The notes below the pieces were generated by a model. It worked only from the letters and a program-made list of their open reading frames with translations, was not told the origin of the DNA and ran no database searches. A DNA stretch of 64,000 nucleotides from SIG307 sp964609025. GTDB taxonomy: Bacteria > Bacillota > Clostridia > Lachnospirales > Lachnospiraceae. Position 1 is the first letter of the stretch. Each line of letters opens with the position of its first letter. Both the position numbers and the translations under genes were made by a program. Below are positions 42,021-50,856 of this stretch, piece after piece. Location: the NCBI GenBank assembly GCA_964609025.1, contig CAZSQM010000003.1, positions 62,001-126,000 on the forward strand, read 5' to 3'.

Positions 42021-43103
42021 ATGAAGGTTAAGTCGAAGCTATCACTGGCACTGCTGTTCGGTGCCGTGATTTCCCTTATGGGAACGGATCAATCGGCGCA
42101 GGCTGCTGTCATTACCGGCGGCAGTGCCCTTGGTGGTTATTCTGTTGTATCCAGCGACTTTTTTGTAAATATGACGAAGGAAACTGCGGGAGAGGCGACG
42201 GAGCTTTTTTCTAAGGTGGAGATACCGGAGGGAATTGCGTTCGCCGATGTTACGACTTCTTTAAATGTAAGAACCGGCCCGAGTACGGACTATTCCCGTA
42301 TCGGTCAGCTCGGCAGAAATGCGTATTGTATCGTAGAGTCTGTGGAGAACGGTTGGGCGAAGATTACGTCCGGCAAGGTAAGCGGTTACTGTGTTACGGA
42401 TTACCTCATTATGGGGGACGAAGCCGTAGCGCTTGCGGAAAGTCTCGGTACGGTAACGGCTACCGTGCGTAGCGGGATTAAGAATTTAAATGTACGTTCC
42501 GCACCAGACACAACGGAGGATAATGTCATTGCCAAAGTCAGCGGCGGAGAAAGCTTTAAGGTAGTCAGGGAAGTGGTAATCAGCAAAAACGACCCGGAAG
42601 CCAAGACCTTTGTGCAGATTGAATGGAACAGTGATGCGGAAGAAAACGCAGAGGCTTATGTCAGTGCAGAGTATGTTACGGTTGCTTACAAATACAAGGA
42701 AGCAGTGGAAAGCAGCAGTTACGGTGACGGCGTTTCCCAGCTGCGCACCAACTTAATCGACTTTGCCATGAAGTACCTTGGTACGCCTTATGTATGGGGC
42801 GGCAACAGCCTTACCAAGGGTGTGGATTGTTCCGGTTTTGTAAAGCAGGTATTTACGCAGTTCGGTTACGGTTACAATATGCCGCGCGTATCCAGGGATA
42901 TGGCGGCAAAGTACAGCAGAGTGTCCGCGTCCGAAGCAAAGGCGGGAGATTTGGTATTCTACCACAATTTGAGAACCGGAGTGGTAGATCATGTGGCGAT
43001 CTATATCGGCAACGGGAAGATTATCCATGCCAATAACGGCGTAGAGATTTCCAATGTAAACTATCGTACCGTATACAAGTACGCAAGAGTGATTTGGGAT
43101 TGA
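42021..43103 (+). CDS. Secreted NlpC/P60 peptidoglycan endopeptidase with two SH3 domains
   Basis: The 360-residue protein has a signal peptide ending SAQA before AVITGG (cleavage near residue 28). Two bacterial SH3 domains follow: SLNVRTGPSTDYSRIGQLG and NLNVRSAPDTTEDNVIAKV, which bind the cell wall. The catalytic domain begins TPYVWGGNSL; its Cys is in GVDCSGFVKQVF, the His in VDHVAIYIGNG and the third residue in KIIHANNG. It should cut the D-Glu to diamino-acid bond of stem peptides. ATG 42021 is used because TTGGAGGT precedes it; the earlier TTG at 41997 lies in the leader. Confidence 0.94.
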   Translation: MKVKSKLSLALLFGAVISLMGTDQSAQAAVITGGSALGGYSVVSSDFFVNMTKETAGEATELFSKVEIPEGIAFADVTTSLNVRTGPSTDYSRIGQLGRNAYCIVESVENGWAKITSGKVSGYCVTDYLIMGDEAVALAESLGTVTATVRSGIKNLNVRSAPDTTEDNVIAKVSGGESFKVVREVVISKNDPEAKTFVQIEWNSDAEENAEAYVSAEYVTVAYKYKEAVESSSYGDGVSQLRTNLIDFAMKYLGTPYVWGGNSLTKGVDCSGFVKQVFTQFGYGYNMPRVSRDMAAKYSRVSASEAKAGDLVFYHNLRTGVVDHVAIYIGNGKIIHANNGVEISNVNYRTVYKYARVIWD

Positions 43104-43149
43104 TAGATGATGATAAGCTTCCGGTTACAGAGCTTTGCTCAGAAGTGTA

Positions 43150-43182
43150 AAAGTCAAGGCAGGCATGCCTTGACTTTTTTTT
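43150..43182 (+). terminator. Strong rho-independent terminator after the NlpC/P60 gene
   Basis: AAAGTCAAGGC (43150-43160) pairs with GCCTTGACTTT (43167-43177) around a 6-nt loop, and eight T residues run through 43175-43182. Confidence 0.92.
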
Positions 43183-43198
43183 CTGCTACCGCTATACT
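43170..43198 (+). promoter_or_regulatory. Promoter of the MutS-like gene, overlapping the terminator
   Basis: TTGACT (43170-43175), a 17-bp spacer and TATACT (43193-43198). The -35 box lies in the right arm of the terminator stem. Confidence 0.6.
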
Positions 43199-43235
43199 TT
43201 ATTTTGTATGAAAAGAGAAATAAGCGAGGGTATTC

Positions 43236-44906
43236 ATGGAATATTTAGTGATTGGAGCAGTTTTGCTTCTTGCGTTGGCGGCAAAAGGAGTTTTCGATAA
43301 CTATCATTATGCAAAAAAGGTGCGGCAGCAGCTTTTAAGAGAGTTCGGGACTGTTTCTGCGGAAGACTATTCCGCGGAAAAGCTGGCGTCCTTAAAGAGC
43401 TACTTTGAAGCGGTGCGCCGCCCTGCTTATGATATTGACGACATCACCTGGAACGACTTGGAGCTGGAAGAGGTTTATATGCTGTTAAACCGCACGGTCA
43501 GTGCCGTGGGCGAGGAATATCTGTATGCGATGCTGCGGCAACCGCAGTTTTCCCCGCAGGAGATGGAGGAACGGGAACGTCTGATTACGTTTTTTGAAAA
43601 TAATACGGAGGGGCGGCTTACGGTGCAGACCGCGCTGCACCGGATCGGAAAGAACCGGCGATATTCCGTATATTCCTGTATGGAGTGTATGAAAAATATA
43701 AAGCGGGAGTCCAATCTGCCGCATTATCTGGCACTCGGAGCGCTTGCGGCTTCGGTTGTTTTAGCCTTTGTGATGCCGCAGCTCGGCGTGGTGGCCGTGA
43801 TAGGTGTGATTATCTGCAATTTTGTCACTTACATGAAACGAAAGGGCGAAATGGAGGCGTATCTTGGTACGGTGGGAGCGCTGATACGGCTTCTGTATGC
43901 CAGTGAAAAACTCTCGTCCTGTGCGATTCCGGAGATTTCCGTTTACGCGGGGCGGATGAAAGCATTAAACCGTCATTTTGCCTCTTTCAAGCGCAATTAC
44001 TGGATTATCGGAAGCAAAAAGCCTACGGGGGATTTGCTGGACTCGGTTATGATGTATGTTCGGATGCTGTTTCATATTGATTTGATTAAGTTTAACCGGA
44101 TGTTAATAGTATACGACCGGTACGCGGAGGAGTTAAAGCAGCTGTACGAGACTGCCGGATATCTGGATGCTCTTTGCGCGGCGGCGTCCTTCCGCGCGTT
44201 CCTCGGAGAAGGCGGATACTGCGTGCCGGAGCTTGTAACGGGAGAAACGCCTCTTTATGAGGCAGAGGAGCTGTATCATCCGCTTTTGGAGCATCCGGTA
44301 AAAAATTCGATCATAACCGGACGAAGTGTTCTTTTGACCGGCTCCAATGCTTCCGGAAAGTCTACCTTTTTGAAGGCGGTGGCAATCAACGCCCTGCTTT
44401 CCCAGACCATCCATACCGCGGCGGCAAAAAGCTACCGTGCTTCTTATTTCCAGATTCTTTCCTCGATGGCGCTGCGGGACAATATGCAGGGGAACGAAAG
44501 CTATTTTATTGTGGAAATCAAGTCGTTAAAGCGGATGTTTGAAGCGGCGAAGGCTCCGGTTTGTACGCTTTGCTTTGTGGACGAGGTACTGCGCGGTACG
44601 AATACGGTGGAACGCATTGCGGCTTCCAGAGAGGTGCTTGCGGGGCTTGCGGGCGAGCGCGTTATTTGTTTTGCGGCAACCCATGATATTGAGCTGACCT
44701 ATCTGTTGGAACCGGTCTGTGACAATTACCATTTTGAAGAAACAGTAACGGACGACAAAGTGGAATTTGATTATATTCTGCATGCCGGACGGGCGACAAC
44801 GAGAAACGCGATTAAACTGCTTCAAATGCTCGGATATCCGAAGCATTTGATTGAACGGGCCGAAGCGTCGGCAGAGCACTTTTTAACAACGGGGGAATGG
44901 CAATGA
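43236..44906 (+). CDS. Membrane-anchored MutS-family ATPase
   Basis: The 556-residue protein has a hydrophobic N-terminus (residues 1-18) and a pair of hydrophobic segments at about residues 165-200, so it is membrane-bound. The C-terminal third is a MutS-type ATPase: Walker A TGSNASGKSTFLKAVAINA, the NESYFIVEIKSLKRM helix, Walker B CFVDEVLRGTNT with an alternative D-loop, and CFAATHDIELTYLL. The mismatch-recognition domain of MutS is missing, so it is not a mismatch repair protein in the classic sense. Membrane MutS-like proteins of this type occur in Clostridia with no assigned role. It overlaps rnhA and is followed by true mutS. Confidence 0.85.
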   Translation: MEYLVIGAVLLLALAAKGVFDNYHYAKKVRQQLLREFGTVSAEDYSAEKLASLKSYFEAVRRPAYDIDDITWNDLELEEVYMLLNRTVSAVGEEYLYAMLRQPQFSPQEMEERERLITFFENNTEGRLTVQTALHRIGKNRRYSVYSCMECMKNIKRESNLPHYLALGALAASVVLAFVMPQLGVVAVIGVIICNFVTYMKRKGEMEAYLGTVGALIRLLYASEKLSSCAIPEISVYAGRMKALNRHFASFKRNYWIIGSKKPTGDLLDSVMMYVRMLFHIDLIKFNRMLIVYDRYAEELKQLYETAGYLDALCAAASFRAFLGEGGYCVPELVTGETPLYEAEELYHPLLEHPVKNSIITGRSVLLTGSNASGKSTFLKAVAINALLSQTIHTAAAKSYRASYFQILSSMALRDNMQGNESYFIVEIKSLKRMFEAAKAPVCTLCFVDEVLRGTNTVERIAASREVLAGLAGERVICFAATHDIELTYLLEPVCDNYHFEETVTDDKVEFDYILHAGRATTRNAIKLLQMLGYPKHLIERAEASAEHFLTTGEWQ

Positions 44907-45388
44907 TGAAGGTAACGATGTATACGGACGGAGCGGCAAGAGGAAACCCGGACGGCCCGGGAGGATACGGTACGGTGCTGTCCTTTGTGGACAAAAACGG
45001 AACGGAGCATTTGCGGGAATACTCCGGCGGTTATGTGAAAACCACCAACAACCGGATGGAACTGATGGCGGCGATTGTCGGCTTTGAAGCATTGACAAAG
45101 CCCTGCGAGGTAGCGGTTTATTCCGATTCCCAGTATCTTGTAAAGGCGTTTAACGAGGGGTGGCTTGAGGGCTGGATAAAGAAAGGCTGGAAGCGCGGAA
45201 AGAATGAGGCGGTAAAGAATGTGGACCTCTGGAAGCGGCTGCTTTTGGCAATGAAACCTCATAAGGCAGAGTTTTTCTGGGTAAAGGGGCATAACGGGCA
45301 TCCGCAGAACGAGCGGTGCGACGCACTTGCGACTGCCGCTGCCGACGGAGAAAACCTTTGTGTGGACGAAGGACTGGAGGAAATGTAA
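44903..45388 (+). CDS. rnhA: Ribonuclease HI
   Basis: RNase HI cuts the RNA strand of RNA-DNA hybrids. The catalytic D-E-D-D residues are visible in MYTDGAARGNPDGPGG, NNRMELMAAI, VYSDSQYLVKAF and NERCDALATAAA, with the basic handle region WIKKGWKRGKNEAVKN and WVKGHNGHPQNE. ATG codons at 44897, 44903 and 44906 are all in frame; 44903 fits best with the upstream GGGGA, giving 161 residues. Its start lies in the last codons of the MutS-like gene, and its stop overlaps the mutS start. Confidence 0.93.
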   Translation: MMKVTMYTDGAARGNPDGPGGYGTVLSFVDKNGTEHLREYSGGYVKTTNNRMELMAAIVGFEALTKPCEVAVYSDSQYLVKAFNEGWLEGWIKKGWKRGKNEAVKNVDLWKRLLLAMKPHKAEFFWVKGHNGHPQNERCDALATAAADGENLCVDEGLEEM

Positions 45389-48060
45389 TGGATAAGGCGA
45401 TGTATGAGAATGTAACGCCGATGATGCAGCATTATTTGGAAATGAAGGAGGCATACGGCGACTGTATTTTGTTTTACCGGCTGGGCGATTTCTATGAGAT
45501 GTTTTTTGAGGACGCAGTGACGGTATCGAAAGAGCTAGAGCTTACCCTGACCGGAAAAAGCTGCGGTCTGCCGGAACGTGCGCCGATGTGCGGCGTTCCC
45601 TTTCACGCTGCGGATACTTATATTAACCGTCTGGTGGCAAAGGGCTATCGTGTGGCAATCTGCGAGCAGGTAGAGGACCCGAAGCTTGCCAAAGGGATGG
45701 TAAAGCGGGAGGTAATCCGGGTGGTGACGCCGGGTACAAATCTGAGTACACAGATGCTGGACGAGGGAAAGAACAATTACCTGATGGGAATTTATTACAG
45801 CGGGGATTCCTTCGGAATTGCGGCGGTAGATGTAACCACCGGCGATTATTATGTCACCGAGGTGGACGAGGTACGGAAAGCGGCGGACGAACTGACGAAG
45901 TTTTCTCCGTCGGAGCTGATTTGCAACGCTTCCTTTTTTATGAGCGGCATTGATTTGGAAGAATATAAAAATCGGATGCGGATTGCGGTTGAGGCTTTGG
46001 AAGAACGCTTTTTTGACAATACTGCCTGCGAACGGGCTTTGATGGAGCATTTTAAGGTGGGGACCCTTGCGGGGCTGGGGCTTACGGATTTTCCGACGGG
46101 AAGCATTGCGGCCGGCGCGGTCATGCAGTATTTAAAAGAAACCCAGAAAAACTCCATGGAACATATTACGCAGATTCAGACCTATGTTACCGGAAAATAC
46201 ATGATTTTGGACAGCGCCACAAGGCGGAATCTGGAGCTTACGGAAACGTTGCGGGAAAAGCAAAAGCGCGGTTCCCTTCTCTGGGTACTGGATAAGACAA
46301 AGACGGCAATGGGGGCGCGTCTGCTTCGCAGCTGCATCGAACAGCCGCTGTTGGAGAAAGAAGAAATCAACGAAAGACTGACTGCGGTGGAGGAACTGAA
46401 GGAGAACGGAATTACAAGGGCGGAGCTGCGGGAGTATTTAAATGCGGTTTACGATTTGGAGCGGTTGCTCAGCCGTGTGACGTATCGTTCCGCGAATCCG
46501 AGAGATTTGCTGGCGTTTCAGTCCTCTCTTTCCATGCTGCCGCCGATTAAGACGCTTCTTTCCGAGTTTGAAGCGCCGTTGCTGAAAACAATCTATGACG
46601 AACTGGATACGCTTTCGGATTTGAATCAGCTCATTGAGGCGTCCATTGATCCCGACGCGCCGCTTACCGTGAAGGAAGGCGGTATTATTAAGAACGGCTA
46701 CAACGAGGAAGTGGACCGGCTGCGGCTTGCAAAGACCGAGGGAAAGAGCTGGCTTGCCGAAGTGGAGGAACGGGAGCGGGAGGCGACCGGAATCAAAAAC
46801 CTGAAAGTAAAGTTTAACCGTGTGTTCGGCTATTATTTCGAAGTGACGAAGTCCTATCAGAACCTTGTTCCGCCGACGTGGATCAGAAAGCAGACGCTCA
46901 CCAATGCGGAGCGCTATACGACGGAGGAATTAAAAAAGCTGGAGGAAGACATTTTAGGCGCGGAGGACAAGCTGTTTTCCCTGGAATATGCGCTTTTTGC
47001 CGAGGTACGCGAAGCCGTGGCGGAGCAGGTGCTCCGTATCCGGCAGAGCGCAAAGGCGGTGGCATGGGTGGATTTGTTTGCCTCCCTTGCAACGGTAGCG
47101 GAGAAAAACCGCTATGTGCGTCCGGAAATCAACACGGAAGGCGTGCTACATATTGTGGGCGGCAGACATCCGGTAGTAGAGCAGATGATTCCGAACGATA
47201 TGTTTGTGGAAAATGACACGTATCTGGATAATCAGGACAAGCGGATTTCCATTATCACCGGCCCGAATATGGCGGGTAAGTCTACTTATATGCGGCAGAC
47301 GGCGTTAATTGTACTGATGGCGCAGCTCGGCAGCTTTGTACCGGCAGCAAGCGCAAAAATCGGTATCTGCGACCGGATTTTCACCCGTGTCGGCGCGTCC
47401 GACGACCTTGCTTCGGGGCAGAGTACCTTTATGGTGGAAATGACGGAGGTGGCGAATATCCTTCGGAATGCCACGAAAAACAGCCTTTTGATTCTGGACG
47501 AAATCGGCAGGGGAACCAGTACCTTTGACGGACTTTCGATTGCGTGGGCCGTGGTGGAGCATATCGCAAACCCGAAGCTCATCGGAGCAAAGGCGCTGTT
47601 TGCAACCCATTACCACGAACTGACCGAGCTGGAAGGAAAGCTGAATGCGGTTCACAATTATTGTATCGCGGTAAAAGAGCAGGGCGAGGATATTGTATTT
47701 TTACGAAAGATTATTCCGGGCGGTGCCGATAAGAGCTACGGCATTCAGGTGGCAAAGCTTGCGGGCGTGCCAAAGGAAGTGTTAGACAGAGCGAGAGAAA
47801 TTGCGGACGAGCTTGCCGAGCGTGATATTACGAAAAACGCGGCGCAGATTGAGGTAAAGCAGACGGTAAAAACACGGGGAGCAAAGGCAGAAAAGGGAAG
47901 CGTAAGCGGTCAGATGACGATGTTCGGGACGGAGGAATCCGAGGAAACGGCAGCAATTACCAAAACGCTTTCCGAACTGAATCTCTCCATGATGACGCCG
48001 ATTGACGCGCTGAATCTGCTGTATCAGTTGCAGGAGCAGGTAAGGAAAAGGAAACACTGA
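45388..48060 (+). CDS. mutS: DNA mismatch repair protein MutS
   Basis: MutS recognises mismatches and recruits MutL. The mismatch-reading Phe-x-Glu lies in LGDFYEMFFEDA near residue 35. The connector, core and clamp domains follow. The ATPase has Walker A ITGPNMAGKSTYMRQTALI, LASGQSTFMVEMTE, Walker B LLILDEIGRGTSTFDGLS and LFATHYHELTELE. A short C-terminal region ends QEQVRKRKH. ATG 45388 is chosen because GGAGG lies 7 nt upstream and the frame overlaps the rnhA stop (TAATG). The 890-residue length is normal. Confidence 0.97.
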   Translation: MDKAMYENVTPMMQHYLEMKEAYGDCILFYRLGDFYEMFFEDAVTVSKELELTLTGKSCGLPERAPMCGVPFHAADTYINRLVAKGYRVAICEQVEDPKLAKGMVKREVIRVVTPGTNLSTQMLDEGKNNYLMGIYYSGDSFGIAAVDVTTGDYYVTEVDEVRKAADELTKFSPSELICNASFFMSGIDLEEYKNRMRIAVEALEERFFDNTACERALMEHFKVGTLAGLGLTDFPTGSIAAGAVMQYLKETQKNSMEHITQIQTYVTGKYMILDSATRRNLELTETLREKQKRGSLLWVLDKTKTAMGARLLRSCIEQPLLEKEEINERLTAVEELKENGITRAELREYLNAVYDLERLLSRVTYRSANPRDLLAFQSSLSMLPPIKTLLSEFEAPLLKTIYDELDTLSDLNQLIEASIDPDAPLTVKEGGIIKNGYNEEVDRLRLAKTEGKSWLAEVEEREREATGIKNLKVKFNRVFGYYFEVTKSYQNLVPPTWIRKQTLTNAERYTTEELKKLEEDILGAEDKLFSLEYALFAEVREAVAEQVLRIRQSAKAVAWVDLFASLATVAEKNRYVRPEINTEGVLHIVGGRHPVVEQMIPNDMFVENDTYLDNQDKRISIITGPNMAGKSTYMRQTALIVLMAQLGSFVPAASAKIGICDRIFTRVGASDDLASGQSTFMVEMTEVANILRNATKNSLLILDEIGRGTSTFDGLSIAWAVVEHIANPKLIGAKALFATHYHELTELEGKLNAVHNYCIAVKEQGEDIVFLRKIIPGGADKSYGIQVAKLAGVPKEVLDRAREIADELAERDITKNAAQIEVKQTVKTRGAKAEKGSVSGQMTMFGTEESEETAAITKTLSELNLSMMTPIDALNLLYQLQEQVRKRKH

Positions 48061-48078
48061 TTGGAGGTACGTTATGAG

Positions 48079-48609
48079 ATGAGAATTCTGGATAGGTTTT
48101 TTGACAATGTTCTTGTGCTGGAACCTTTAGAAAAAGTTGATAATCGTGGCACAATGGTTGTGGAATTTAGCGAGGATGAAATTAGAAAACTTAATCTTGA
48201 TTTTGAAATCAAAGAACAACGTATTTACAAGCTACCGAAAGCCGGAACATTTTTTGGAATTCATTATCAGGAGATGACTCATCCTCAAGCGAAACTAGTA
48301 TCTGTTATTCAGGGGAAAGGGTTGGATTATATTGTGGATTTACGAAAAGACTCTGCGACTTATAAAAAATGGAGAATGGTAGAATTAAATGAGGAAGAGC
48401 CAAAAGTTATCTATATTCCCGCGGGATATGGTCACGCTTTTTTATCGATGAAAGATAACACGATTCAAATGTTTATTGTGAATGAATCCTTTATTCATGG
48501 ATGTGCAAGGCAGATTAATTATAATGATTCGGAAATCGGGCTAAAGCTACCTATTCATAATATTATTCTTTCTGATTATGATAAAAATGCCCCTTTTTTG
48601 TCTGAATAA
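48079..48609 (+). CDS. RmlC-like cupin (dTDP-4-dehydrorhamnose 3,5-epimerase family)
   Basis: The 176-residue protein resembles RmlC: FGIHYQEMTHPQAKLVSVIQGKGLDYIVDLRKDSATYKKW covers the substrate and dimer region, and PAGYGHAFLSMKDNTIQMF the second half. The family's catalytic His-Asp pair has plausible counterparts (IHYQ; VDLRK), but the LRGMHYQ motif is altered to FFGIHYQ, so it may act on another nucleotide sugar or be a non-rhamnose paralogue. ATG 48079 follows TGGAGGT by 10 nt. No other sugar-nucleotide genes are near, it is visibly A+T-richer than mutS and mutL, and it splits the usual mutS-mutL pair, which suggests acquisition. Confidence 0.78.
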   Translation: MRILDRFFDNVLVLEPLEKVDNRGTMVVEFSEDEIRKLNLDFEIKEQRIYKLPKAGTFFGIHYQEMTHPQAKLVSVIQGKGLDYIVDLRKDSATYKKWRMVELNEEEPKVIYIPAGYGHAFLSMKDNTIQMFIVNESFIHGCARQINYNDSEIGLKLPIHNIILSDYDKNAPFLSE

Positions 48610-48689
48610 TAGAATTGATTTTATCTTTCAAAAAAACTTGATAAATCCCGATTGATAGAACCAAGGATTGTTTGAAAGGAGCGAGTGTC

Positions 48690-50840
48690 ATGGGAAAGAT
48701 TGCCTTACTGGATCAAAATACCATTGATAAGATTGCGGCGGGTGAAGTGGTGGAACGTCCGGCTTCCGTAGTAAAGGAGCTGACCGAAAACGCCATTGAT
48801 GCCGGTGCGAATATGATTACGGTGGAATTAAAAGAGGGCGGAAGCGGTCTGGTTCGTATTACGGACAACGGCTCCGGGATTGCAACGGATGATGTAAAAA
48901 CGGCGTTTTTGCGGCATTCTACCAGTAAAATCCGTACCGTGGAGGATTTGCTGACCGCAGGAAGTCTCGGCTTTCGCGGTGAGGCGCTTTCCAGTATTTC
49001 CGCGGTGGCACAGGTGGAACTGGTGACGAAAACAAAGGATTCCTTTGTCGGAACACGATATGTCATTGAAGGCGGCGTGGAGCAGACGATGGAAGAGGCA
49101 GGATGCCCGGACGGCACGACCTTTTTGATTCGGAATTTGTTTTACAATGTGCCTGCCAGACGTAAGTTTCTGAAATCCGCCATGACGGAAGCGGGGCTTT
49201 GTTCCGATTTGATGCAGCGTATGGCGCTGAGCCGTCCGGAGATTGCCTATAAGTTCATTAATAACGGGAAAATCGTATTACAGACCTCCGGAAACGGTAA
49301 TTTAAAGGAAGTGATTTATCAGATTTACGGACGGGAGATTACGGCAAATCTTCTGGAGGTGAATCATATCGAGGAAAGTGCGGGAATTCAGGTGACCGGC
49401 TTTATCGGAAAGCCGATTGTATCCCGCGGCAACCGAAACTACGAGAATTATTTTATTAACGGGCGGTATATTAAAAGCAGTGTCGTAAGCAAAGCAATCG
49501 AGGAAGCGTACCGCTCCTATATGATGCAGCATAAGTATCCGTTTACGGCATTACATATTTCCATGGATACGGCAATGTTAGATGTCAATGTGCATCCGAC
49601 GAAGTTAGAGGTGCGTTTTTCCGACAGCGAAGCAGTGTATTATGCGGTATACCATGCGGTAAAGGATACTCTTGCCGGGAAAAACATGATTCCGCAGGTG
49701 GGATTCGGAAAAGAAGAAAAGTCTACACCTGTCGTATTGCCGAAAAAGGAAGCAAGACCGGAGCAGTTTGAAACAGTAAGAATGGCGCAGCAGGCGGAGA
49801 AGAGGACGGCAGGAGGAAGCCTTGCGGGAGGACAGGCACCGACAGAGAGAGTAGCCGGAAAAATGCCATATACCGTAGAAGAAAAAACGGTAACCGGTAT
49901 GTCAAAAGCGGTATATGATAACAGGACAGCCGCTGCCGGTTTTGTATATGCGTCAATGGTAAAAGAAAATGCCGCGCCGTATGAAGTAAAGAAAAACGAC
50001 GAAAAAAAGCAAGATTCTACAAAAGTAGAGCATGAAGATATCGCAAGAAAAACAGCTACAAAAGAAGTCAAGAAGCCGGACAATGCGGCAGAATCAGAGG
50101 ACAGGCAGGAAGCACCGCCGCCGCAGAAACCGGAACTCAGGCAGGAATTGGCACAGCATTCGCAGGAACCGGAACTCAGACAGGAATCGGTACAGCATCC
50201 GAAGGAACCTGTCTTTGTCCAGGAACAGATGGAACTTCCGGATCTTCTCAGTGACGAAACGAAAAAGGAATACCGCATTATCGGACAGTTATTTTTAACC
50301 TACTGGCTCATCGAAATGGACGGACAGCTGTTTATGATTGACCAGCATGCGGCGCATGAGAAGATTTTGTTTGAGCAGACCATGAAGCGTATCCGTGATA
50401 AGGAGATGTTGACCCAGCAGATTGCCCCGCCTTACATCGCAAGTCTTTCCATCCGGGAAGAAGAAGTGTTAAAAGAGCAGGCGGAGGTGCTTAGGCGTCT
50501 TGGGTTTGAATTTGAGCATTTCGGCGGCAGAGATTATAAGGTGACAGGAGTTCCTGCGGATTTGTGCGGACTGACCGGTGGAGAGCTGTTTTTGCAGCTT
50601 CTGGATGAACTGGTAGCGGAACGGCTCCACGGCAGCCCGGAACTGTTAGTGGAAAAGGTGGCATCCATGTCCTGTAAGGCAGCAGTGAAAGGAAATCAGG
50701 TACTTTCCGAGCCGGAAGCAAAGGCAATGATTGACCTGCTTTTAACTTTGGATAACCCGTATCATTGTCCGCACGGTCGCCCGACGACGATTTCTATGTC
50801 AAAGCAGGAGATAGAGAAGAAATTTAAGAGAATCGTGTAA
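48690..50840 (+). CDS. mutL: DNA mismatch repair protein MutL
   Basis: The 716-residue MutL has the GHKL ATPase N-terminus (IAAGEVVERPASVVKELTENAIDAGA, ITDNGSGI, LRHSTSKI, TAGSLGFRGEAL). A long, poorly conserved linker at residues 340-515 carries repeats of PELRQE and Glu/Gln-rich sequence. The C-terminal domain has the latent endonuclease motif DQHAAHEKILFE and the CPHGRPT motif, so it should nick DNA itself, as expected in a lineage without MutH. ATG 48690 follows AAAGGAG; the longer TTG frame at 48672 overlaps that site. Confidence 0.96.
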   Translation: MGKIALLDQNTIDKIAAGEVVERPASVVKELTENAIDAGANMITVELKEGGSGLVRITDNGSGIATDDVKTAFLRHSTSKIRTVEDLLTAGSLGFRGEALSSISAVAQVELVTKTKDSFVGTRYVIEGGVEQTMEEAGCPDGTTFLIRNLFYNVPARRKFLKSAMTEAGLCSDLMQRMALSRPEIAYKFINNGKIVLQTSGNGNLKEVIYQIYGREITANLLEVNHIEESAGIQVTGFIGKPIVSRGNRNYENYFINGRYIKSSVVSKAIEEAYRSYMMQHKYPFTALHISMDTAMLDVNVHPTKLEVRFSDSEAVYYAVYHAVKDTLAGKNMIPQVGFGKEEKSTPVVLPKKEARPEQFETVRMAQQAEKRTAGGSLAGGQAPTERVAGKMPYTVEEKTVTGMSKAVYDNRTAAAGFVYASMVKENAAPYEVKKNDEKKQDSTKVEHEDIARKTATKEVKKPDNAAESEDRQEAPPPQKPELRQELAQHSQEPELRQESVQHPKEPVFVQEQMELPDLLSDETKKEYRIIGQLFLTYWLIEMDGQLFMIDQHAAHEKILFEQTMKRIRDKEMLTQQIAPPYIASLSIREEEVLKEQAEVLRRLGFEFEHFGGRDYKVTGVPADLCGLTGGELFLQLLDELVAERLHGSPELLVEKVASMSCKAAVKGNQVLSEPEAKAMIDLLLTLDNPYHCPHGRPTTISMSKQEIEKKFKRIV

Positions 50841-50856
50841 GCATAAGGAGGAAACT

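Noticed and set aside
44822..45454. 210-codon antisense open frame over rnhA
   Set aside because: rnhA on the + strand has all catalytic residues; the antisense product has no recognisable features.
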